From Pseudomonadota bacterium (GTDB lineage Bacteria > Pseudomonadota > Gammaproteobacteria > Xanthomonadales > Xanthomonadaceae), in assembly GCA_023419315.1 (NCBI GenBank), contig JAEZYE010000027.1, forward strand, positions 1-28,793: a stretch of 28,793 nt of DNA, written 5' to 3'. Both the position numbers and the translations under genes were made by a program. Every line of letters starts with the position of its first letter. The stretch's first letter is position 1. Shown here one piece after another: positions 7,456-14,100 of the stretch. The notes below the pieces were generated by a model that saw only the letters and a program-made list of their open reading frames with translations, did not search any database and was not told where the DNA came from.

Positions 7456-8418
7456 ATGACCGCTTCGCCCCCCGCTCCCGGCTCGAAAGCCACTGTCCGC
7501 CTGGTGCGTGTTCCCGATGATCGCGCGGGCCAGCGCCTGGACAATTTCCTGCTCGGCCAGTTGAAAGGCGCTCCACGCAGCCTGGTCTACAAACTCGTGC
7601 GCAGCGGGCAGGTGCGCGTCAATGGCGGGCGGGCCAAGGCGGAACGCAAACTCGATGCCGGTGATGAAGTCCGGATTCCCCCGGTCAATCTCGCGGAGAC
7701 GGGAGACAAGACCCCGCCGCCCAGCGGATTCCTGCAGAAGATGGAAGCGGCGATCCTGTTCGAGGATGCGCGCCTGCTGGTGATCAACAAGCCTTCCGGC
7801 GTGGCCAGCCACGGCGGCAGCGGGATCAGCCACGGCGCCATCGAGACCATGCGCGCGTTGCGCCCCGGCCAGCCGCTGGAACTGGTGCATCGCCTGGATC
7901 GCGACACGTCCGGCCTGCTCATCCTCGCCAAGAAGCGCTCGGCGCTGACCGAACTGCAGGCGCTGATGCGCGAAGAGGGCGGCATCGCCAAGCGCTACCT
8001 GACGCTACTGGTCGGGCGGATGCCCGATGGCGTGATGACGGTCGATGCGCCGCTGCATGTCGGCCTGCGCCAGGGCGGCGAGCGCCATGTGCAGGTCAAC
8101 GCGGCCGGCAAGGCCTCGCTCAGCCATTTCCGCGTGCTGGAACGTCGCGGCGGACATTCCTACTGCGAAGTCCGCATCGAAACCGGCCGTACGCATCAGA
8201 TTCGAGTCCACGCGCAACACATCGGCCATGCCGTCGCGGGCGATGACAAGTACGGCGACGATGCCGTCAACAAGCGCCTGCGGGATCAGGCCGGACTCAA
8301 GCGCCTGTTCCTGCACGCCGCATCACTGGAGTTCGCGCTCGACGGTGGCAAGGTGCCGTACGTGCTCAATGCGCCGCTGGCGCCGGAACTGGTGGACGTG
8401 CTGAATCGACTGGGCTGA
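7456..8418 (+). CDS. rluC: 23S rRNA pseudouridine synthase RluC
   Basis: A 320-residue RluA-family pseudouridine synthase, almost the length of E. coli RluC (319). An N-terminal S4-like RNA-binding domain (about 24-75; RLDNFLLGQLKG, SGQVRVNGGR) precedes the catalytic domain. That domain carries the signature HRLDRDTSG (145-153) with catalytic Asp148, and the C-terminal GRTHQIRVH motif. RluC isomerises three uridines of 23S rRNA (955, 2504 and 2580 in E. coli numbering). The divergent position next to rne supports RluC rather than RluA or RluD. I chose the ATG at 7456. It has no ribosome-binding site, and an AATAAT sits just upstream at 7443-7448, so the message could be nearly leaderless. An ATG at 7360 in the same frame would add 32 unlikely residues. 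Confidence 0.92.
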   Translation: MTASPPAPGSKATVRLVRVPDDRAGQRLDNFLLGQLKGAPRSLVYKLVRSGQVRVNGGRAKAERKLDAGDEVRIPPVNLAETGDKTPPPSGFLQKMEAAILFEDARLLVINKPSGVASHGGSGISHGAIETMRALRPGQPLELVHRLDRDTSGLLILAKKRSALTELQALMREEGGIAKRYLTLLVGRMPDGVMTVDAPLHVGLRQGGERHVQVNAAGKASLSHFRVLERRGGHSYCEVRIETGRTHQIRVHAQHIGHAVAGDDKYGDDAVNKRLRDQAGLKRLFLHAASLEFALDGGKVPYVLNAPLAPELVDVLNRLG

Positions 8419-8457
8419 CCGCAAGCGTGCGGGCAGCGGTGCACCGTGGCAGGTCTG

Positions 8458-8877
8458 TCAGCCCGGATTGCCTTGCGAATCCAGGGCAAAGCATTCCTGG
8501 GGACGTTCCGCCGGAGGCTGGAAATTCACCGGCACCTGGATGGTCGTCGATACCGGCTGGCCATTGCGCGTAGCCGCCTTGAACTGCCAAGTGCGCACGG
8601 CCTTGACCGCCAGATCGTCCAATTGCGGTTGGCCGCTGCTTTTCACGACCGACACATCGGTGGGCTTGCCGGCGGTGCCGATGACCACCTTGAGCGTGGA
8701 CACGCCGCCGACGCCGTCGCAGGCGAAACGGATCGGATAGTCGGGGGGCGGGGTGTCCACGGCGGCGACTTCGGTCGGTGCGATGACGGGAGCGGACGGC
8801 GTGCCGGATCCGCCACACGCGGACAACGCCGTTGCCAGTGTCGCCGGCAGCAGAACACGCATGGAATGGGCTTTCAT
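8458..8877 (-). CDS. Lipoprotein with a TonB C-terminal-like domain
   Basis: A 139-residue protein with a signal sequence and the lipobox LSAC (Cys21), so it is probably lipid-anchored in an envelope membrane. After a short Pro/Ala/Thr linker, residues about 47-130 form a TonB C-terminal-type domain: YPIRFACDG, then a strand with VVIGTAGKPTDVSVVKSSG, the helix LDDLAVKAVRTWQF, and a final strand TTIQVPVNF. Classical TonB has an N-terminal membrane helix that docks with ExbB/ExbD; this protein lacks it, so it is unlikely to transduce energy alone. It starts two bases after the stop of the dehydratase gene, with AAGGAG at 8886-8891 inside that gene's end, so the two are coupled in one transcript. 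Confidence 0.75.
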   Translation of the reverse strand: MKAHSMRVLLPATLATALSACGGSGTPSAPVIAPTEVAAVDTPPPDYPIRFACDGVGGVSTLKVVIGTAGKPTDVSVVKSSGQPQLDDLAVKAVRTWQFKAATRNGQPVSTTIQVPVNFQPPAERPQECFALDSQGNPG

Positions 8878-8879
8878 GG

Positions 8880-9227
8880 TCAGGCTCCTTGGGCCAGCGC
8901 GTCGGCGCGAGCCGCGCAGATGAAGTCGTTTTCGCTCAGGCCGCCGACATCGTGTGTCGAATAGCGCACGACGGCGCGGTCGTAATGGACCCCGAGATCC
9001 GGGTGGTGATCTTCCCGGTGCGCCATGTAGGCGAGTGCGTTCACGAAGGCCATCGTCTCGTGGTAATTCGCGAAACGGAACGTGCGGCTGAGCGCGTGGC
9101 CATCCTCGACGAGCTCCCATTCGGGCAACTCGGGCATGAGTTCTGCGATGCGTGCCTGCCCCAGCCGATGTTCGCTGCCACGCAGCGGGACACAGTGGGC
9201 GCGGGCAAGCGGAATGAGATCGTTCAT
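8880..9227 (-). CDS. phhB: 4a-hydroxytetrahydrobiopterin dehydratase (PCD/DCoH)
   Basis: A 115-residue protein of the pterin-4a-carbinolamine dehydratase family (usual length 95-118). It shows the family signature around HREDHHPDLGVHYDRAVV (70-87), with the histidine cluster that dehydrates 4a-hydroxytetrahydropterin, and an aromatic strand with SRTFRFANYHETMAF. The enzyme regenerates the pterin cofactor of phenylalanine hydroxylase; no phhA lies in this window. The ATG at 9227 is preceded by GGAG. The gene heads a two-gene transcript with the TonB-C lipoprotein and diverges from nfuA. Confidence 0.9.
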   Translation of the reverse strand: MNDLIPLARAHCVPLRGSEHRLGQARIAELMPELPEWELVEDGHALSRTFRFANYHETMAFVNALAYMAHREDHHPDLGVHYDRAVVRYSTHDVGGLSENDFICAARADALAQGA

Positions 9228-9302
9228 GGAGTGCTCCGTCCCGTCGGCGGACCGCCTGCACGGGTTACTATGGCGGCAATGAGCCCCTCACGCGGGGACG
9301 TC

Positions 9303-9308
9303 TAGAAT
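9303..9308 (+). promoter_or_regulatory. Candidate -10 element for nfuA, implying a leaderless message
   Basis: TAGAAT ends seven bases before the A of the nfuA ATG, so transcription would start at or beside the start codon. No ribosome-binding site is present in the gap (ACCTGC), which fits a leaderless transcript. A matching -35 hexamer is not clear. Confidence 0.35.
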
Positions 9309-9314
9309 ACCTGC

Positions 9315-9911
9315 ATGATCCAGATATCCGACAGCGCACAGGCGCATTTCCGCAAACTCATCGAACGCGAGGCGCTGCCCGGCCTGGGTGTCCGGTTGAG
9401 TGCGGTGCATGCGGGTACGCAGCGCGCTGATGCACGACTGGAATTCGCGGAGCCGGCGGATCTCGCGGGTGACGAATGGGCTGTGGATTGCAATGGCTTC
9501 ACGCTGTACGTCGCGGCTGACAGTGTTGCGTGGCTGGACGGCGCCGAGATCGATTACGTCCAGCAGGGCGCGGGCACGCAGCTGACCATCAAGGCGCCGA
9601 AGATCAAGGGCGAGGCCCCGGCTGATTCCGCATCGCTGGTCGAGCGGGTGCGCTGGGTCGTCGAGAACGAAGTCAATCCGCAACTGGCTCAGCACAAGGG
9701 CCGGGTTTCGGTCGAGGAAGTCACCGGCGAAGGCGTGGTCTATCTGCGCTTCGGCGGCGGCTGTCACGGCTGCGGCATGGCGGACGTCACTCTGAAACAA
9801 GGCATCGAGAAAACGCTGATGGCCCGCGTTCCGGGCGTGACCGCGGTGCGCGACGCCACCGATCACGACACCGGCGACGCGCCCTACATTCCGCGCGGCA
9901 ACGCGGCCTGA
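9315..9911 (+). CDS. nfuA: Fe/S biogenesis protein NfuA
   Basis: A 198-residue protein, close to the usual 190-200 for NfuA. The N-terminal part (about 1-95) is a degenerate A-type carrier domain lacking its cysteines (ISDSAQAHFRKLIERE, then GVRLSAVHAG). The C-terminal Nfu domain (about 105-180) carries GGGCHGCGMADVTLKQGIE with the cluster-binding pair Cys150 and Cys153. NfuA dimers bind one [4Fe-4S] cluster between these cysteines and deliver it to target enzymes, or help repair damaged ones. The start is the only sensible ATG; it has no ribosome-binding site but has a TAGAAT just upstream. The following repeat-protein gene begins 16 bases after the stop and may be cotranscribed. Confidence 0.93.
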   Translation: MIQISDSAQAHFRKLIEREALPGLGVRLSAVHAGTQRADARLEFAEPADLAGDEWAVDCNGFTLYVAADSVAWLDGAEIDYVQQGAGTQLTIKAPKIKGEAPADSASLVERVRWVVENEVNPQLAQHKGRVSVEEVTGEGVVYLRFGGGCHGCGMADVTLKQGIEKTLMARVPGVTAVRDATDHDTGDAPYIPRGNAA

Positions 9912-9927
9912 CCCGACGCCCGCGCCG

Positions 9928-11625
9928 GTGACGCGAGCCGCCGAACTCATCATCGAAGCGCTGCTGCCGCGCAAGCCTGCGCCCGTTCTGGAGCGGCACA
10001 CCGGTCTGCCTTACGGCTGGGGATTGTGGCTCCGCGCCGCGCCGACCCGCGAAGGCGTCATCACCCGTGACAAGTCGGAAGGGATCGTCGGCGATCTGAT
10101 GGGGCGTTCGCCGAGGCCGGGCGAAGGTGTCGCACCGGCACTGGGTTTCTGGCGCGCGCTGCGTTCGCTGTTCTATCCGGACTGGGATCCACCGCCGAAA
10201 GAAGAGCGCGCTTTGCGCTGGTTTGCGTCGGCAACCAGTGTGTTGATGCATCTGCTGTTCGTGCTGCTGCTGGTCTGGGTCGCGGTGGTGCGCCTGCCGC
10301 CGGCACCAGACGAAGCGGGCGAGGGCAGCCGCGTGCAGGTCGAATTCATCGGCAGGGGTACGCCCGCCGAAGAAGGCGGCGGCCCGCCGGATGCCGCGGC
10401 CGCACCTTCCGCGCGTGCGACCGCCGAAGCGTCCGCCGCTGTATCGGCTGCGCCTGCCGCCAGCGGCGAGCGGGAATCGCCGACCACGCCGCGCGTCGCG
10501 GAAACGTTCGTCCCGCCGACGTCCGCAGCGAGCGCTGAAATTCCTCCGGTGCGCGAACGCGAGATTCCCGAACCCGTGCCGCCTGCCGCACAACCGGTGC
10601 AGGTCACGGAAACCCCGGTTCCGCAAACCGACTATGTATTGCCGCCGCCTACGCTTCGCACGGAGACGGTCAGCAGCGCCACCGTCGCACGCGACGTACA
10701 GGTGCAGGAACGGGAAGTCGTCGTATTGCAGGCGCCGCCGGTGCCCCGCGTCACCCGCGACATTCCGGTGCCTTCGCCGAGCATCCAGCGGCCCGTGCAG
10801 GAAGTGCAGGAACGCGAAATCGCCGCGCCGTTGCCGCGCGTGCAGATGGCCGACGTGCCGTCGCGAATCGCGCCCACCCGGGATCTGTCGACGCCCTCGG
10901 TCAATGTGCGCGAACGCGAAATCGCCGCGCCACGCCCTTCGCCGCAGACCGGCAATACGGCAGCTGCCGATACAGGCGCATCGTCGAGCGCGTCCACGTC
11001 ATCTGCAGCCGCATCGACCCGGCGTCCCGCCACGGGAAACGCATCGGGTACGGCGGCGACGCCTGCGCCGAGTGGCGGCCAGCAACCCGGTGCGAATGCA
11101 ACCGGTCCGGCGCGCGCCGATCAGAGCGGCGGTTGGGCAACGCCCACGCGGGGCGTCGATTGGGGCGCTTCGAACCGAAACGTGGCCGGCGACAGTGGCG
11201 CGGATGCCGGTCGCACGCCGGGCCTGTTCAACGCGGACGGCAGTGTGCGCCTGCCCGGTTCGTCCACCGGCGACACGACGGCATCGCGCGGTGCGCCGGG
11301 TGGTGAAAGCGACCAATGGACGCGTGAGCGGATTGATCAGTCGGGCACCTGGTTGCAGCGTCCGCCGTACGACTACGAGCCGACGAAATTCGACAAGTAC
11401 TGGGTGCCGAACGAATCGCTGCTGGCCGAATGGGTTCGCCGCAACATCCGCGAAACCACCATCGCAATCCCCGGCACGAACAAGAAGATTCGCTGCGTGA
11501 TCTCCGTGCTGCAGTTGGGCGGCGGCTGCGGCCTGTTCGATCCGAATCTCAACGAACAGCCGGCCAGCGCGCGTCCGCCGCCGGAGATTCCGGTCAAGCG
11601 CACGCCGATTCCGACGGATTCCTGA
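9928..11625 (+). CDS. Proline-rich membrane-anchored repeat protein
   Basis: A 565-residue protein starting at GTG. Residues 1-95 are cytoplasmic-looking and contain a conserved-looking block (IIEALLPRKPAP, GLPYGWGLWLRA). A single membrane helix lies at about 101-122, followed by a long Pro/Ala/Val-rich periplasmic region to about 470 and a compact C-terminal domain (about 470-565) with aromatic residues and cysteines (KIRCVISV, GGGCGLFDP). In the linker, V(Q/R)ERE(I/V) recurs at residues 208, 259, 293 and 327. The layout recalls TonB-like or cell-wall-spanning linkers, and xanthomonads carry similar genes often named 'transmembrane repetitive protein'; the function is unknown. The GTG start lacks a ribosome-binding site, so translation may be coupled to nfuA. 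A start inside the first 60 residues cannot be excluded. Confidence 0.72.
   Translation: MTRAAELIIEALLPRKPAPVLERHTGLPYGWGLWLRAAPTREGVITRDKSEGIVGDLMGRSPRPGEGVAPALGFWRALRSLFYPDWDPPPKEERALRWFASATSVLMHLLFVLLLVWVAVVRLPPAPDEAGEGSRVQVEFIGRGTPAEEGGGPPDAAAAPSARATAEASAAVSAAPAASGERESPTTPRVAETFVPPTSAASAEIPPVREREIPEPVPPAAQPVQVTETPVPQTDYVLPPPTLRTETVSSATVARDVQVQEREVVVLQAPPVPRVTRDIPVPSPSIQRPVQEVQEREIAAPLPRVQMADVPSRIAPTRDLSTPSVNVREREIAAPRPSPQTGNTAAADTGASSSASTSSAAASTRRPATGNASGTAATPAPSGGQQPGANATGPARADQSGGWATPTRGVDWGASNRNVAGDSGADAGRTPGLFNADGSVRLPGSSTGDTTASRGAPGGESDQWTRERIDQSGTWLQRPPYDYEPTKFDKYWVPNESLLAEWVRRNIRETTIAIPGTNKKIRCVISVLQLGGGCGLFDPNLNEQPASARPPPEIPVKRTPIPTDS
10702..10950 (+). repeat. Tandem 34-codon repeat units in the linker
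   Basis: Units begin with V(Q/R)ERE at 10702, 10804 and 10906, exactly 102 bases apart. An earlier copy of the motif at 10549 is 153 bases (51 codons, one and a half units) before the first. The 20-base string GAACGCGAAATCGCCGCGCC occurs exactly at 10810-10829 and 10912-10931. The rest of each unit has diverged, so the duplication is old or under weak constraint. Confidence 0.7.
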
Positions 11626-11756
11626 GCGGGCAGTCCGCGCAAGACCGTGCGCGTGCGGGTGTCTTCCAGAACGCGCTTCACGTTGTGGCGCCAGTGAAGC
11701 GCAGCACGGTCAGTCGGCGCGTCCACACGCCGCAATTCCGCTTCAACGCCGCAACA

Positions 11757-11785
11757 GAAAACGGAGCCTTGCGGCTCCGTTTTTC
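11757..11785. terminator. Bidirectional terminator between the repeat protein and the cytochromes
   Basis: ACGGAGCC (11761-11768) and GGCTCCGT (11773-11780) pair perfectly around a TTGC loop. The stem is flanked by AAA on the left and TTTT on the right. It sits between convergent genes and can serve both strands. Confidence 0.85.
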
Positions 11786-11812
11786 AGATGACATTGCGAG
11801 GGCGCTGGCGGC

Positions 11813-12268
11813 TCAATGCACGCCGTGCAGATCGCGCAGCTTGCTCGGACGCGAACCGAAGTAGGCGGCCAGATCCGAGATGTCCTGATCGCTGAGCGTC
11901 GCCGCCTGCGGGGTCATCAGCGCGTGCTGGCGATCACCGGCACGGTAGGCCTGCAAAGCGTGGGCGAGGTAGTCGGCGTACTGGCCCCCGAGCTTGGGAT
12001 ACGTGCCATCGATCGGCGCGTTGCCTTCGGCACCGTGGCAGTCGATGCAGCTTTGGCCGGTCGCCTTGCCCTTGGCATTGGCGAGGGCTTCACCCGCGGC
12101 GATGCGTCCGTTCGGCAAACCGGCCGAAGAGCTGGAACCGTGTTCGCCGCTGGCGTGGCCCGGATTGGCGGCGGCGGTTTCGTTGGTTTCGACCTTCGAA
12201 CATGCCACCAGGGCGAGGGCAGCGAACAGGGCGATGGCTAGACGCTGGGCGTGCTTGGCGTTGGGCAT
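11813..12268 (-). CDS. c-type cytochrome lipoprotein (cytochrome c4-like half)
   Basis: A 151-residue single-haem c-type cytochrome. The N-terminus has a signal sequence with lipobox LVAC (Cys23), so it is probably tethered to a membrane on the periplasmic side. A Ser/Gly/His-rich linker follows. The haem-binding motif is CIDCH (74-78), and the likely sixth ligand is Met118 in ALMTPQ. GGQYADYLAHALQAYRAGDR and LSDQDISDLAAYF are typical of cytochrome c4 domains, which feed electrons to terminal oxidases. It begins seven bases after the stop of the upstream cytochrome gene, so the pair is one operon. Its partner oxidase is not in the window. Confidence 0.88.
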   Translation of the reverse strand: MPNAKHAQRLAIALFAALALVACSKVETNETAAANPGHASGEHGSSSSAGLPNGRIAAGEALANAKGKATGQSCIDCHGAEGNAPIDGTYPKLGGQYADYLAHALQAYRAGDRQHALMTPQAATLSDQDISDLAAYFGSRPSKLRDLHGVH

Positions 12269-12275
12269 GAGCGGA

Positions 12276-12692
12276 TTACTTGACGGTGGAAAGGAAGGCG
12301 GCGATGTCGGCGATGTCCTGATCCGAGAAGCTCTGGGACTGCGCCTGCATGGTCGGGTGCTTGCGGTTGCCGTTCTTGTATTCGGTCAGCGCGTTGGTCA
12401 GGTATTCCGCCGACTGGCCGCCGATGCGCGGCACGTGGTAGTTCGGGTACGCATTCTTGTAACCCTCGATGCCGTGGCAACCCTGGCAGGTGTAGGTCAG
12501 CGTGCGGCCCTTGTCGGCATTGCCGACCGGCTTGGCCGGTGCGGGCGCCGGCGCGGCTTCGGCTGCGGGTTGCGTCGTCGCGGGGGCGGCGGCCGAAGCC
12601 GCCTCGTTCGCAGGTGTCTGGGCGGTCAGGGCGGCCATCGGAAGGGCGGCGGCCAAAGCAAGGCAAGCGGCGAGCGGAAGCGGTCGCATCAT
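12276..12692 (-). CDS. c-type cytochrome (cytochrome c4-like half), exported
   Basis: A 138-residue single-haem cytochrome with a hydrophobic signal segment (about 3-24, ending near LTAQT) and an Ala/Pro-rich linker (25-56). The haem motif is CQGCH (69-73), and the probable axial Met115 is in HPTMQAQ. IGGQSAEYLTNALTEYKNGNR and FSDQDIADIAAFL match the c4 domain pattern seen in its downstream neighbour. Unlike that neighbour it has no lipobox cysteine, so it may be soluble or anchored by an uncleaved signal. I chose the double ATG at 12692/12689 because the signal peptide follows directly. An ATG at 12713 would add seven residues. No strong ribosome-binding site is seen for either. Confidence 0.85.
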   Translation of the reverse strand: MMRPLPLAACLALAAALPMAALTAQTPANEAASAAAPATTQPAAEAAPAPAPAKPVGNADKGRTLTYTCQGCHGIEGYKNAYPNYHVPRIGGQSAEYLTNALTEYKNGNRKHPTMQAQSQSFSDQDIADIAAFLSTVK

Positions 12693-12754
12693 GTCGTAAT
12701 CCGGGACTCTCATTTGCGCGCGCTGGGTCCAATCCGCAGCGCTTGGCTGGGCGG

Positions 12755-12760
12755 AGTATA
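12755..12760 (-). promoter_or_regulatory. Candidate -10 element for the cytochrome pair
   Basis: On the minus strand this reads TATACT, one mismatch from consensus, about 62 bases before the start codon. The -35 region is poor. The leader between it and the gene contains an inverted repeat, GCGCTG (12720-12725) and CAGCGC (12737-12742). Confidence 0.35.
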
Positions 12761-12835
12761 GCGTGAGGGCAAGAACGGTCGCCATCCGCTGAACGGTCAA
12801 CGCACCGCAGCATCGAGTTTGCAGGCTGTCGGTCG

Positions 12836-12851
12836 ATCACGCAGACGTGAT
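12836..12851. promoter_or_regulatory. Palindrome upstream of the RND efflux operon
   Basis: ATCACG-CAGA-CGTGAT is a perfect 6-base inverted repeat with a 4-base spacer, in the divergent gap between the cytochrome pair and the efflux operon. Its size and symmetry suit a dimeric repressor site. No regulator gene is adjacent, so the partner is unknown. Confidence 0.4.
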
Positions 12852-12874
12852 TGATAGCGGTCATTACGGACGCA

Positions 12875-12887
12875 GGTCACCATGACC
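12875..12887. promoter_or_regulatory. Second short palindrome upstream of the RND efflux operon
   Basis: GGTCA-CCA-TGACC is an inverted repeat 77 bases before the adaptor gene. A further GGTCA half-site stands at 12859-12863. It may be a second regulator site or chance. Confidence 0.28.
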
Positions 12888-12963
12888 TTCGGCGCATGAG
12901 ACGCGTGGGCATGGTGATATACCTTGATACAACACCTAAACAACACCACCACGGTCCACCCCC

Positions 12964-14100
12964 ATGTCTCGAGCCCTCGCACATTCCGGTCGCTCCTACC
13001 TGCGCCTTGCGCTGCTGCCCGCCCTGTGCGGCATGTTGGTCCTGTCCGCCTGCAAGGGAGGCGGGCCGGCTGCGGAAGCCCAGGCCAAGAACGGCGAAGC
13101 CAAGGAAGTCGACGCGATTCCCGTTGAAGCCGTAGCGGCGACGCGACGCGCGGTGGCCGCCAGCTACACCGGCACGGCGCCGCTCGAACCCCGCGCGGAG
13201 TCGCAGGTGGTCGCCAAGACATCCGGCGTCGCCTTGAACGTGATGGTCGAGGAAGGCCAGCACGTGACCGCCGGCCAGGCGCTGGTCCGGCTGGATCCCG
13301 ACCGCGCCCGCCTGGGACTGGCGCAGGCCGAAGCCACCATGCGCAAGTTGGAAAACAATTACCGCCGCGCGCAGCAACTGGTGGGCCAGCAGATGATCAG
13401 CGCCAACGACGTCGATCAGATCAAGTTCGATCTGGAAAACGCCCGTGCGCAGTACAACCTGATGAAGCTGGAACTGTCGTACACGACCGTCATCGCGCCG
13501 ATTTCCGGCGTGATTGCGTCGCGCTCGATCAAGACCGGCAACTTCGTGCAAATCAATACGCCGATTTTCCGCATCGTCGATACCTCGCGCCTGGAAGCCA
13601 CGCTGAGCGTGCCGGAGCGCGAACTGTCCACGCTCAAGGCCGGCCTGCCGGTGCAGCTGCGCGTGGACGCGCTGCCGGGCAAGACTTTCGAAGGCAAGGT
13701 GGATCGCGTGGCGCCGGTGGTCGATTCGGGCAGCGGCACGTTCCGCGTGATCTGCGCGTTCGAAGACGGCGGCATCCTGCAGCCGGGCATGTTCGGCCGC
13801 ATGAAGATCGACTACGACCAGCGCGCCGATGCACTGGTCGTGCCGCGCGTCGCGCTGCTGGATGACGGTGACCCGGCGGTGTTCGTCGTGCGCGACAAGA
13901 AGGCCGCGCGCGTGCCGGTGAAGCTGGGCTACGCGGACGGCGAATGGGTTGAAGTGCGCGAAGGCCTGAAGCCGGGCGAGCGCGTCGTCACCGCCGGCAA
14001 GGTCGCGCTGCGCGACGGCAGCGTGGTGCAGGTCATCGGTGATCCGGCGCCGAAGGCCGTCGCCAAGGCGGACACCAAGCCGGCAGGTAACGCCAAATGA
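12964..14100 (+). CDS. RND efflux periplasmic adaptor (membrane fusion lipoprotein)
   Basis: A 378-residue HlyD/MexA-type adaptor. The signal sequence ends in lipobox LSAC (Cys30), giving an inner-membrane lipoprotein. Next come the first half of the barrel-sandwich (lipoyl) domain (about 75-110; VVAKTSGVALNVMVEEGQHV), a helical hairpin (about 110-165; RLGLAQAEATMRKLENNYRRAQQL) and the returning lipoyl half (TTVIAPISGVIASRSIKTGNFV). A beta-barrel (about 205-285) and a membrane-proximal domain complete it. It links the pump in the inner membrane to an outer-membrane channel. Its stop overlaps the first permease start as ATGA, so translation is coupled. No outer-membrane factor gene is adjacent, so a TolC-like protein elsewhere is probably shared. 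The ATG is the first in frame; the sequence before it is C/A-rich without a clear ribosome-binding site. Confidence 0.93.
   Translation: MSRALAHSGRSYLRLALLPALCGMLVLSACKGGGPAAEAQAKNGEAKEVDAIPVEAVAATRRAVAASYTGTAPLEPRAESQVVAKTSGVALNVMVEEGQHVTAGQALVRLDPDRARLGLAQAEATMRKLENNYRRAQQLVGQQMISANDVDQIKFDLENARAQYNLMKLELSYTTVIAPISGVIASRSIKTGNFVQINTPIFRIVDTSRLEATLSVPERELSTLKAGLPVQLRVDALPGKTFEGKVDRVAPVVDSGSGTFRVICAFEDGGILQPGMFGRMKIDYDQRADALVVPRVALLDDGDPAVFVVRDKKAARVPVKLGYADGEWVEVREGLKPGERVVTAGKVALRDGSVVQVIGDPAPKAVAKADTKPAGNAK

Noticed and set aside
3765..7520. A 1251-codon open frame on the plus strand across rne
   Set aside because: It is exactly antisense to the well-supported RNase E gene, and its composition (Arg/Gly/His/Ala-rich, no domain) is what G/C-biased third positions generate.
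12284..12800. Longer N-terminus for the upstream cytochrome from an ATG at 12800
   Set aside because: It would place about 36 residues before the signal peptide and cover the TATACT box; the ATG at 12692 directly precedes the signal sequence.
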